From: Blepharisma stoltei
Lineage: Eukaryota > Ciliophora > Heterotrichea > Heterotrichida > Blepharismidae
NCBI GenBank assembly: GCA_914767885.1
Contig: CAJZBQ010000004.1
Location: 1,217,001-1,281,000, forward strand
DNA length: 64,000 bases
Reading direction: 5' to 3'
In this document: positions 52,232 to 62,003 of the stretch, in pieces
How the letters are laid out: the number at the start of each line of letters is the position of its first letter
Numbering within the stretch: position 1 is the first letter of the stretch
Position numbers and translations under genes: made by a program
The notes under the pieces: generated by a model
Told to the model about the DNA's origin: nothing
Seen by the model: the letters and a program-made list of their open reading frames with translations, nothing else
Databases searched by the model: none

Positions 52232-54980
52232 ATGGGTGTTATCACAAGTGCTCCAGACCCAGTTATCATTGAATTAAAGGAAATAAAATCTTCTAATTCG
52301 CCCTCTGATAACGATCAAATAAATTTCTAATTTCCTGGGTGTTAAAATTAACCCCTTTATAGCAAGATGAGAGCTTTTGCATAAAAACAGTTCTATTATT
52401 ATGAATAATTATTTTAATAAATCTTTATTAAAGCTGCTAATACTAACACCCTAACACCTTAAAATTTAATTTATAAAATCTTGCTTATTCTATAGTAAGG
52501 AGAGATATACACTTGATTCACAAGATTTCAACAGAGACTTAAAATGGATCACTAAAGCAGGCGAAGCTCTTGCAAGAAATAAAAAAATCAAATCAATTGT
52601 GTTTAAGCTATTTTTGGTAGATGCAAAAAATGAAAAACTCAGCAATGCTATTGCTAGAAGCTTAATGAGAATGGAAAATGTCACGTTTTATGGTGCTGGT
52701 CTAGATTTTTTTGAGTTGCCTAAGTGAGCGTTATATTGGAAAATTGCTAAAGTTGAAAGTCTGTCAATAAAGTTTTGCTTTTCAGATAAAGCATTTGAAT
52801 TATTTTGTAAAGGAATTGAAGCTAATATGTATATATTATTTTAAATTAATTTCAAAAAAATTATCAATATACTATAGATGCCCTCTTAATTGCAATGTTT
52901 TTTATATATAATAAAAATTAATATATAAAAGAGCTGAGTTTTAAATATTATGACGTAGCCCAGCTAAATCGTCTTGAAAAAGCCTTGACTATAAACAAAG
53001 CATTAAAAACCCTAAATATCTGCTTTGACCCGCGCCCCACAACTCCAGAAGAAGCCGAAAACAGTAATGAAGGAACTTCATATGCTCCTTCAACCGCACA
53101 ATCAGCAATATCCCACAACTATCTTCTTTACCAAAACGAATCCATCACAACTTATTCTTTATCTGGATACCTTGAAAGTTACACCTCAGCACTTATTGTA
53201 GGACTCTCAAAAAATAACTGTATAAATAAACTGATTTTAGACAGTCTTGATCTGGACCGTGAAGCAGGACAATACTGAAATCAAATGTTTATGACAAATA
53301 CCTCTATATCAGAAATCGAAATAAAGCGAGGATTCAATACCATAACTGCAATGATTATTTTCCAAACTTTAAGACGCAATAAAGGGGTTAAAGTTTTAAA
53401 GCTTCATGAGTGTTCATTTTTAGACCAAGGAAATTACTTTAATTTTTTTTAACAAACAAATAATTTATTTTTTTTTTAAAAAATATTTTTAGAAGCAGGG
53501 TATGCAATTTTTAAAAATTTATTACAGGAAAACAGCACCTTACAAAGTATTGAAATTAAAGAAATGCTGCATATTAGAACAGACCCAGTCACTCAGACAA
53601 AAAATCTTGTTCATGTAATAGAAGGATTAGCCTCTAATAGCTCTATTAAAGAAGCATGTATTGCAATACATAAAAGCGCTTTAAATTTAGACCCAGAAGT
53701 AACACAATATAAAGGCGAAGAATTACGGCAATCCTTATATCGTTTATTTTCTCAAAATTCCTCTATTAATATATAGCGCTTTCCCGAGGATGGCGCGGAA
53801 TGGCGCCATCCTCGGGAAAGCCAGGAAGGCATCCACACGGGAACTGGGAGTTCCACGTGTGGATGCCATTTTGACATGTGGAAGTTTGGATCCCACATGT
53901 CAAAAATGGCATCCACACGTGGAACTCCCAGTTCCCGTGTGGATGCTTAGTTGACTTTCCCGAGGATGGCGCCATTCCGCGCCATCCTCGGGAAAGCGCT
54001 ATACTAAAAATTGAGAATATCAGGCTTGGGAAAGAGGAATATAAAGCCATTGCAGAAGGCTTACTCCCCCCCATCCTTGATCGAACGATTGACTGTAAAA
54101 ATTCGTAAAAATTTGGGAAATTAACCCCCATCCTTGATCGAACGATTTTCATATCATGACAATTTTTTTATATATATAAAAATATATTATTTATCAAAAG
54201 CTTGGGAAGATGTACATAATGAAGTTGTTTTCAAAAGTTTTGAGACGACAGAAAGCTGCGGAATCAACTATCCGAAGTGATTTAGTTATCAACCTACGCT
54301 TAAAAACTCAATAATCTAATAAAATAGAGATTCTTTCAAATTTTTAAAAAAAAATTTAATTTAATAAGGAACAAATTAAAAATTTTATACAGTTTAAAGG
54401 GATAACTAATAAATCAAAATATTAAAAAATTGGTATTTTATGAAATTAATTAAATTTTTTGCTGTAAAAATAATTATTAAATACTCTTAACCCTCTTATT
54501 TAAAAGTAATAAAAAAAAATATATATATATATATTTTTATTATTTTTATATAAAATTTTTTTCCCAAAAAATTTTTTTTATCCCCCATCCTTGATCGAAC
54601 GATGGCGAGTCGTTCGATCAAGGATGGGGGGGGAGTTAGCAGAAAACAGAACAATAAGTATTCTTTCGCTGTCAGGGAATTTAATTGAATGGAAAGACTT
54701 AGAAATGATATTAATTAGTATCAGAAATAATGAGAATTTGGCATCACTTGATATAAGCTCTAATAAAATTTATCCTTGGAATGATTTGTGTAACCAGAGA
54801 GGGGTGGAGTTTGCGAATGAGTCGCTAAATTATATGGGAAACGTATTTAGCTTGTTAGCAAGCTCAAAGTTGAAGAATATTAAGGTTATTGCTTGGTTTT
54901 GGGAGTCAAGAAAGTATCCGGAAATAATTGCAGATGTGTTGTTCTCTGCAAAGCAAGTGATAAATTCTAATAATAGGTAA
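52232..54980 (+). CDS. Leucine-rich-repeat protein, five IESs
   Basis: ATG 52232 (MGVITSAPDPVIIELKEI), 539 aa after removing five inserts; TAA 54978. Irregular LRRs of the ribonuclease-inhibitor type: IKSIVFKLFLVDAKNEKLSN, VKVLKLHECSFLEAGYAIFK, STLQSIEIKEML, TISILSLSGNLIEWKDLEMI, NLASLDISSNKI. TGA codes Trp in ELPKWALY and GQYWNQMF. Gly2 could be myristoylated. Likely a protein-interaction scaffold. Confidence 0.85.
52328..52490. other. IES, 163 bp
   Basis: TA 52328 joined to 52491 gives DQINFYSKERYTLDSQDF. Short inverted GGGTGTTAA / TTAGGGTGTTAG-like motifs inside. Confidence 0.82.
52834..52925. other. IES, 92 bp
   Basis: TA 52834 joined to 52926 gives IEANMYIKELSFKYYD. Confidence 0.85.
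53421..53489. other. Short IES, 69 bp
   Basis: Both junctions read TTTTTAGA. TA 53421 joined to 53490 gives HECSFLEAGYAIFKNL. Confidence 0.88.
53772..54001. mobile_element. Palindromic IES, 230 bp, TATA ends
   Basis: TATAGCGCTTTCCCGAGG ... CCTCGGGAAAGCGCTATA, GC-rich arms with a secondary hairpin (GGATGGCGCGGAATGGCGCC) near each end. Joining outer TAs gives SSINILKIENIRLG. Confidence 0.93.
54062..54636. mobile_element. Family-3 MITE as IES, 575 bp
   Basis: Motif CATCCTTGATCGAACGATT occurs twice in direct orientation at the left end and as an inverted pair at the right. Ends TTACTCCCCCCC / GGGGGGGGAGTTA. The join gives AIAEGLAENRTISIL. Confidence 0.93.
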
Positions 54981-55413
54981 TTTTCAGGAAATATATCAAA
55001 TTTTTAATTATTGGTTGTAATTTAATTAATTGCCATTATTAAGTAGCTTCAACTGTATAATAAGTTTAATATCTTTTATAATGGCTTAAATTTTATTTTA
55101 GAAAGTAGAATAAGTTTTATAAATGATAAGCGGGAAAATTCTTTACTTTTTCCAATAATTCTTAAAGCTATTTTTCAGTCCGAGTAAAAACTTTTCGGTA
55201 CGGTTAAAATACTGATTCATTTGCAAACAAATCCAGCAATTTCTATAATAATTTTTTTTCTCGAACCATAATAAATATGAAATTCTCTATTATAGCATTA
55301 ATTCGACGTCTATTTGATTAATTTAATAGAATAATAAGCCTTAAACCTGGGAGGCTATATTGATTTTGGCTCCATGCCATTTCATCAAAACATTTTCTTA
55401 GTGCGACATTTCC

Positions 55414-55820
55414 TCACTCCCCATCCTTGATTGAACGATTTTTCATATATTGCAAAATTTTTATATACAATAAATCAATAGATTAGTTAATATATATTAT
55501 AATTTATGAAAATTAAAAGTTTGCGTTGGCAAATTAAGATTAATATATAAATTTTCTTAATAATCTGCACGAAATTAATCACCCTAAGTGCTTTAAACGT
55601 CAACCTACCTCAAAAGCTTAATAATCTAAAAGTTTAGAATTATTATAAATTAAAAAAATAATTAATAAGTAACATAAATATTTTATAGAGTTTAAAGGGG
55701 GTAACTAACCTTAGCTCTTTTATTTAAAAAAAATAAATAAAAATAATGTTTATTTGTATATAATTGTTTTAAAAAATATTTAAACCCCTATGGGTGGTCG
55801 TTCGATCAAGGATGGGGAGT
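55414..55820. mobile_element. Family-3 MITE, intergenic
   Basis: CACTCCCCATCCTTGATTG ... CGATCAAGGATGGGGAGTTA. The left flank lacks TA. Apart from this copy, spacer 54981-56010 shows no gene. Confidence 0.85.
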
Positions 55821-56010
55821 TAGTATTTTAACTGGTTTTTTCAAGCACTTGCTTTACTAGGAAAAAGTTATGACCAAAAATCGGAGGAAATGCTACACGA
55901 TGAAAAAATTCCTATCAAATGACTGGCAACAATTGATTTTCCTTATTAATGCCATTTAGAAATTAATTTATCAAATTTACACCTAGGCATAATAATTTTT
56001 TAATCATATC

Positions 56011-56187
56011 TTAATCAATATTTTCTTCTTTCATATTATCCTCTTTACTTAAACTTGGCTTCGGAGACCCTGTTTGCTGATTTTTCACAGACTCAAAAAC
56101 TTCTTCTTTACTCATGTTATGCACATTTTCAGGAATAATTTTTTCAGGCTCTCTTGCGTTTTTCTTCGGCCTAATCAAAATATCCAT
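56011..56187 (-). CDS. Small hydrophilic protein
   Basis: 58 aa, ATG 56187 to TAA 56011, uninterrupted: MDILIRPKKNAREPEKIIPE then acidic/Ser-rich. No family recognised. Clean frame next to other genes is the only support. Confidence 0.5.
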   Translation of the reverse strand: MDILIRPKKNAREPEKIIPENVHNMSKEEVFESVKNQQTGSPKPSLSKEDNMKEENID

Positions 56188-56265
56188 AATTACAATGAAA
56201 AAAATTCATTTGTTGTTATTTTTATATAATAAATAAGATAGCCGCCTGAGGATTTTTATTTGATT

Positions 56266-56807
56266 CTAATTAGGCATATAAAGAAAATACCCTGTTTTTG
56301 CCAAAAGCAATAAAAACGTAAGAGCAATGAGCACAGCTGATAATGAATAATAAACAGTATCTTCCTAAATAAATAATACACAGCTAGATCTTGAAATTGC
56401 ATAAATCCCATAGATATTCCAAGCGATCATAAATAAAATTGTGCATATCATCAATAAAAGAGTAACTGAAATTCTTTTAAGAATAGGAAAAACTGATAGG
56501 AGTACATTGGCATAGATGATTATATATGTGTAATATGCTATATCTAATTAATTATATAAATATTTTGGCTTAATTAATATTATTTATCATAAATTTATCA
56601 TATATTATATATCATTTCCCCAAGCAAAAACTCTCAAAGCTCATTGTTGGCGGACGAGCAATCATAAAATTCCGAATAATTCGTAAAAATAATAACTGCT
56701 GTAAACATACTTGCCACAAACAGGACAAATGACGGCAAAGCAGGAAACAAGTAAAATATCTCACTTTTGCTTTCAAGTTTTCGCTCAAAGTTCAATAAAA
56801 AGTTCAT
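56266..56807 (-). CDS. Multi-pass membrane protein, one IES and one 15-nt intron
   Basis: ATG 56807 (MNFLLNFERKLESKSEIFYL), 145 aa after removing 89 and 15 bp. Four hydrophobic helices: FPALPSFVLFVASMFTAVII, NVLLSVFPILKRISVTLLLM, ILFMIAWNIYGIYAIS, SAVLIALTFLLLLA. TGA codes Trp once (NELWEF). Stop TAG. It starts 35 bp after the AIG1-like gene on the same strand. Family not recognised. Confidence 0.7.
56365..56379 (-). other. 15-nt spliceosomal intron
   Basis: Minus strand GTATTATTTATTTAG with in-frame TAG; removal joins SRSSC to EDTVYYS. Confidence 0.9.
56521..56609. other. IES, 89 bp
   Basis: TA 56521/56610 joins LLGEMI to IIYANVLLS. Confidence 0.75.
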
Positions 56808-56841
56808 CCAATTAATTTATTATTTAAGAATTAACATTAAT

Positions 56842-59270
56842 TTAAAGCTTATCAGCTTTTTCTTTAATTTCTGATTTTGCTTTACTTCGGCTTATCAAAA
56901 TGCACAGCTCAAAAGCACAGACCAGCATAACACAGGCAAAAATCATGAAAAGCAGACTTTTGATATCTGTAAAAGTAAGTGTCGGGTAAATTGGCTCATC
57001 AATCATTGTCACTATAAAATTGAGCAGCCCATAAAGCATCATTAGGACAATAGGGAAAATCATATTTTTCCTGTGGAATTGGATTTTGTTATAGGAAAAA
57101 TCAAACATGAGGAAAAGGAATTGCAGGATATGGACTGAAATATTATAGATCAGAGGAGGCCTTTGTTCAAGAGTGTAGCTTGGGAATACGAAACTCCAGT
57201 ATGTGAAAGTGAGTGTCGCTTCTATTGGGAGGACTATTTGGTATACTAAATCTGCTTGACGGTGCTTGTTGGCGAGTTTTAGGAAGAAAAAGCTAACTCC
57301 CCCCCCCCTCCGTGAGCGAAACAAAAAATTTTTGTTCGCTCACGGAGGGGGGTTAATTTTTATTTTTAAAAAAAATTATATATAAATTTTTTAATTGTAA
57401 AATAATATTTTTTTATAAGTTGAAAATTATTTTAAAAATATTATGGGGGGAGAGTAAGGGAATTTCCCAAAAAAAAAAGAATACCATTTGATTAAAGGTA
57501 AAACACAGCTTAATTTTTCAATAATTTAATAATCAATAAACCTATTAGTAATAAATATATGCATTCAGTTAAAATATTTTATATATTTTCTTATTTAATA
57601 TAATAAGCAAATTCTCTATAAATCATAATAAAAATGTACAAAGGGAAAAGAAAGTACATTGAAATTTGGCAGAAAGTTGAAATTGCTGAATTTTACATTC
57701 AACACCAAAATGAGATGAGCATGAGAGATGTTGCTGCAAAGTTTCATGTCAACTCCTTTAGCTCGATTTCCGAATGGGTGAATAAGCTTGATGAGTTGAA
57801 GAAATCAGTAAAATCTGATAAAAAATTAAAATTAGAAAGCTTCACTCAATTTCCAGAGCTAGAGAAAGAACTAGTTCATTGGTTTACTGCAATCCGTGAG
57901 CAAGGTATTCAGGTTCTCAGATCAACGATTGAGGAGAAAGCAAAAAGTTTGGCGGCAGAAATGGGATTGGCGCGATTCGGCTGTGGAGATAAATGGTGGC
58001 AAGGATTTAGGACCAGAAATAATTTATCTTTCAGAAAAATCAATGCCTCAAGCATTAAGCCAATCGAAAAAGAGGCAGAACTTGTCAGGCAATACCTAGA
58101 TGATTTAGCGTCATTGCTTCCTCAATTCGTTCCATCTAACATTTACAATTTCGATGAAACGAGATTTGATTGAGATGTAAAAAGCAAGTTCACTTATGAT
58201 TTCAAGGGAACTCAACGAATTCTAGGCGTTCAATCAGCTAAAATGAACCATTTTATCACTGTTATGCTTATGATTAGAGCTGATGGAGAAAAAATGCCTG
58301 CTTTGCTCATTTTTCAAGAGAAAAATGGCCAGATCCCGAACCTTGTAAGAGAAAGACTGAATATTCCAGAAAATGTCATCATAAAATCAAATAAATCTGG
58401 CTACATTTCTGACCAGATTCTTAATGACTACCTCAGAACAATATTGAGACGAGAAAACCAACTGCTGATTTATGATCAGGCTGGAAGTCATAAAACTATC
58501 ATGATTTCTAATGCAATTTCAGATTTAGATGCAACCAAAATTGTGATCCCTGGAGGGTGCACAAAGTATTTGCAACCACTTGACGCACTGGTAATTGCAA
58601 ATTTCAAATCAAAACAACAGATTTCAGAATCAAATTCCAAACAGAGCAGATTGAAAGAAGATCGAAAAGAACTGGAAACCTCAAAGCTCTTGATCGCCAG
58701 CAACTGATAAACATTGCTTCAAAGGCGTGAGATGCTGTAAGCCCTCAACTTGTCAGAAAATCATTTGAGTTGACGGGTTCTTATGGCGTTAATCATCCAA
58801 AGATTTTCAGCCATCAAGTTAATATGAAGAAGTTAATTATCTAATCGATTTCTTCTATTCATTTTTTTGTCTTAAATTTAAAATTGTTAAATTCAACCTT
58901 TTCACTTATGGTATTCTTTTTTTTAACCCTTTGAATAATATATCAAACAAACTTAATAATTATTTTTCAATATTATCCTCTTTATTTGTATTAAATATAG
59001 ATATAATAAACTATATATAAAATTATATGTAAAAAAATTTTTTGTTCGCTCACGGAGGGTGGGTTTTTGACCAAAAAATAGGGATTTTTCTAATGGTTTT
59101 GTTCGCTCACGGAGGGGGGGGGGAGTAAGGGTTAATGTTACACCCCAGTGGGTTAGCCATTGCAAATATCTGTAAGAAACTGCATGAATTCCTATTAGGA
59201 AAAAGGCAAAGGTATATAATCCCATGAAAAGTCTGAATTGACGGTGGTGATTTGAATTGAGAGATTTCAT
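56842..59270 (-). CDS. AIG1/FAR-17a-like membrane protein, split by a 1.8-kb IES
   Basis: Proposed ATG 59270 (MKSLNSNHHRQFRLFMGLYT), TAA 56842; 198 aa after removing 57294-59125. Six hydrophobic segments, e.g. TFAFFLIGIHAVSYRYLQWL, THWGVTLTLSFFFLKLANKH, IVLPIEATLTFTYWSFVFPS, VHILQFLFLMFDF and SLLFMIFACVMLVCAFELCI. The join falls inside THWGVTLTL-SFFFLKL and both exons are exact codon multiples. It resembles AIG1/ADTRP-type lipid hydrolases, but this is by eye. An upstream in-frame ATG exists. Confidence 0.75.
57470..58926 (+). mobile_element. Pogo-like DNA transposon
   Basis: Terminal inverted repeats AAAAAAAAAGAATACCAT at about 57471 and its complement ATGGTATTCTTTTTTTTT near 58900, with further partial match inward (AAAGGT / ACCTTTT). 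It encloses one transposase gene. Confidence 0.8.
57634..58844 (+). pseudogene. Pogo/Tigger-type transposase, frameshifted
   Basis: ATG 57634. N-terminal CENP-B/HTH-like region (RKYIEIWQKVEIAEFYIQH), second HTH segment (WWQGFRTRNNLSFRK), then DDE_1 catalytic blocks: NFDETRFDWD (first Asp; Trp codon TGA at 58171), LLIYDQAGSHKT (second Asp), GGCTKYLQPLDALVIANFK (third acidic residue). The open frame ends TGA-TAA at 58705-58710, but the expected tail (QQLINIASKAWDAVSPQLV) is in another frame between about 58660 and 58844. This implies an indel near 58610-58680. So all three catalytic Asp remain but the gene looks decayed. Confidence 0.9.
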
Positions 59271-59447
59271 TAGGAAATTTATTACCATTTTTATCTTCAC
59301 CCATTTTATGTTGAGTGTATAAAATAGCATTTGAATCATTATTAGAGAAATTATTTTATTGAAATTTTTTGATATCAACCAGATAACTATTTTTGAAAAA
59401 ATTATAAAGAAATTAATTAGACTATAATAGAAAAAATATATTATATG

Positions 59448-60260
59448 CTAAATTACATGTGAAAAATCTTCAGCATGTCGTTCTTGTTCAAAAAAAGGCA
59501 ACAAACACTTTTTTAAAAAAATTATTCCAGCTATGACTCTTCCTCTGCTACTTTGTGATAATTTTAAATATTTATTCGATTTAATTTCAAATTCTTTTTT
59601 TCTTTGGTCAATGCTCCAATATGTGTAATACCCAAAAAGAATGCTTACAGAAAAAAGCAAAGCAAAACAAAAGACAAAAGTAAACACAATAATTTTTTTC
59701 TGGTCTTTAATTAAATTAAGAAAAGCTTCGTCCTTTAAAAAAATCCTTAAAAATGATTGCCCTAATAGCGCACATACAAAAAGTGACCCTATTAATACTC
59801 ATATCATAAACAGGTAAAAATATTTGAAATTTTGCTTTCCAATACAATTATTTGTAAAATAGCAGTGTTGAGTCATAGAAAGTATACAAGTTTCACATGT
59901 TGAGCAGTGAAAAGTGCCTTCTGGCATGTAATATTCGCAAAAATAGCAATATGATTTATTAGCTTTTGCCAGGACTTTGTCGAAGGTAGGATATAGACGG
60001 CGAGGATGGCCTGGGCTTGTAAAAGCAGCTTTAAATAGGTTAAAAGTGATGTTAAATACGATAAAAGTGCCCACGAGGGTCGAAAGAGTTCCAAGCTTGG
60101 CGTTGTTGATGAAAATCAGAGGGTGGAATGAAGAAAAATAGAAATATATGAACTGAGTAGAAAATACCGTGACTAGTATCAGGTTTATGGAAGCAAAGCA
60201 AAGTCATCCTATAGTTTTCCCTGCAAAAGATCACGCAGTCTATTTCTGAAATACCTTCAT
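59448..60260 (-). CDS. DHHC-type palmitoyltransferase-like protein with TQHC, one 15-nt intron
   Basis: ATG 60260, two codons, intron 60240-60254, then 263 more residues; stop TAG 59448. Four TM helices flank a cysteine-rich domain: CYFCEYYMPEGTFHCSTCET then CILSMTQHCYFTNNCIGKQN. The Cys/His spacing of the zinc-binding DHHC-CRD is complete, but the catalytic tetrad is TQHC, not DHHC. The acyl-accepting Cys is kept. TGA codes Trp in the N-terminal part and in FMIWVLIG. Activity is uncertain. Confidence 0.88.
60240..60254 (-). other. 15-nt spliceosomal intron
   Basis: Minus strand GTATTTCAGAAATAG directly after ATGAAG; removal brings the start codon into frame with the DHHC-type protein. Confidence 0.9.
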
Positions 60261-60962
60261 TGATTTTAAAAAATTAAAATATTATGGTTTGATTATTAAA
60301 AGAAAAAATTACTTGGTGAAAATTTTAACTTAAAATATTGCTGCATACCAACTATATAAAAAATGAGTTTTATCAACAACTTGTCACGCTTTAAAGCAAT
60401 TTTTTATAATAAATTAGGTAAGGCTATAAATGAATACTTTTTACTTTAAAAATAGCATATCATTTGTGTGATAATATAATCAATTCCAGAAAAAAACAAT
60501 TTCAGATTACAAAAATATCTAATTTTGGAGTAGAATAATTTAATTTTCAATATTTTAGTTATCAAAACTATATTTTCAATTAAAGTTGAATAGTGGTCTA
60601 TGCAACTTTAATTATTTTTCGAATCCACTTTTATCAGTAATTTGTAGCAATGAGCGGGACCTATGGAATAAATAATTAGAAAATTTATTATCTCTGCCAG
60701 ATAATTTAATATTAATAAAATACATAATTAATAAAATTATATGATCCACTCAATTTTAGGCAAAGCAATTTTTTAAATATATATTGAAGTTCACGATGAG
60801 TCCAATTATTTAATCCGTCTCATTCTCTAATAGTTTTTCACTACTTATGCAATTAAATCTCATTGCTTCAAGAAGCAAATATTGATATAATTCCAAGATT
60901 TTATCAAATAATACGTTTGAACTTATATAAAATTATATAGCTAACATGAGGATAAAGTTAAG
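60261..60962. other. Intergenic AT-rich spacer
   Basis: No gene, hairpin or repeat family member was seen. Confidence 0.5.
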
Positions 60963-61473
60963 CTACAGCTTGTTCAAGCCCAACATTTTTATATAATTTT
61001 CTTCTCTACCATGATAAAAAATTATACTAACTCCCCCCCCCCCCCCCTCCGTGAGCGAACAAAAAAATTTTGTTCGCTCACGGAGGGGGGTTAATTTTTT
61101 TTTTTTTAAAAAAAATTTATATATAAATTTTATAAAAAAATATTTTTTTCGAATTTTAAAAAAAATCCTAATTTGCAAAAATTGGGAAGCAAATATTAAT
61201 TTAATTTGCAAAATTTATGTTTTAAAACGCAATTTGTTTAAAATTAAACAGAATTAGCTCTAGATTTCATTATACTAATTATCACTTATATATCAAAATT
61301 TTTTTCCATTAAAATTTTTTCTATTAAAAAAATTTTTGTTCACTCACGGAGGGTGGGTTTTTGGTCAAAAAATGCCGATTTTTCTAATGGTTTTGTTCGC
61401 TCACGGAGGGGGGGGGGGGAGTAAGCTGTATTCTAAAACTAAAATTATTTCAATCATCCAGATTATAATACAT
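60963..61473 (-). CDS. Possible 38-codon gene containing a full-length MITE
   Basis: ATG 61473 (MYYNLDDWNNFSFRIQL, Trp is TGA), TA junction, then SIIFYHGREENYIKMLGLNKL and TAG 60963. Removing the 394-bp MITE leaves exactly 39 codons including the stop. No homologue recognised. The matched frame across the MITE is the main support; chance is possible. Confidence 0.4.
61028..61421. mobile_element. Family-1 MITE, full-length reference copy, 394 bp
   Basis: Left end: CTCCGTGAGCGAACAAAA followed at once by its inverted copy. Right end: two direct copies about 45 bp apart. Flanked by TA. Interior nearly identical, in opposite orientation, to the copy at 6763. Confidence 0.95.
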
Positions 61474-61607
61474 TAAACAAGGCATAAAAACTTTCAAAAT
61501 CTTTTCTTAAAAAAATATTTCAATTAATTTATTTAATGATATTACATAATATTTACTTTAATGCTTTGGACGCTGCTCAATCACAAAATGAGCGTATGCA
61601 GGATAAA

Positions 61608-61911
61608 AATTACCGGCTCGTTTGGCTTTTGAGAGATACGGGATGTCCATAAAACGAAGAATCAATATGTAATTAAAAGAAAAGAGTCAGTATCTCTTAT
61701 CAATAAGAAAGCATTATGTCCTTCAGGTAACTCATAATAAGACAAATTTTTTTACCGTCAAATTTAATGGTTTTTTTGCTCCTTATTATAAGTTACTTAT
61801 AGTACATAATGATATCTTATTGATATGAAACACTGGCTCTTTTCTTTTAATTGCATATTGGTTTCTTATATTGTATACAGCCCGTATCTCTCAAAAGCCA
61901 AACGAGCCAAA
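61608..61911. repeat. Imperfect inverted repeat, about 300 bp
   Basis: Arms begin CCGGCTCGTTTGGCTTTTGA and end TCAAAAGCCAAACGAGCC. They pair through AGAGATACGGG, TAATTAAAAGAAAAGAG and AACTCATAATAAG with bulges. Flanked by TTA on both sides. Lies between genes, with no coding content. Confidence 0.88.
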
Positions 61912-62003
61912 ATTACCATTTTAGGGACAAAATGTTTAGGCTGAAAATATGTTTTAATTTTAATGGAACTTTATGCCTTGTAAATAAAGTAATCATTTTA
62001 AAT

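Larger units (their letters stand above)
57294..59125. mobile_element. 1.83-kb IES: family-1 termini enclosing a pogo-like transposon
   Basis: Left TA 57294 followed by ACTCCCCCCCCCCTCCGTGA, right GGAGGGGGGGGGGAG then TA 59126. A compact family-1 unit (57294-57454, ends GGGGGGAGAGTAA) sits at the left, the transposon in the middle, family-1 right-end repeats at the right. Confidence 0.88.

Noticed and set aside
53766-54152. Open frames on both strands within 53772-54003
   Set aside because: They are products of the perfect palindrome: any frame open on one arm is open on the other strand. The insert interrupts the LRR protein and is an IES.
58953-59107. C-terminal part of a minus-strand ORF starting at 59378
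   Set aside because: The portion ending LRERTK... is translated MITE terminus; only 59127-59270 is exon of the AIG1-like gene.
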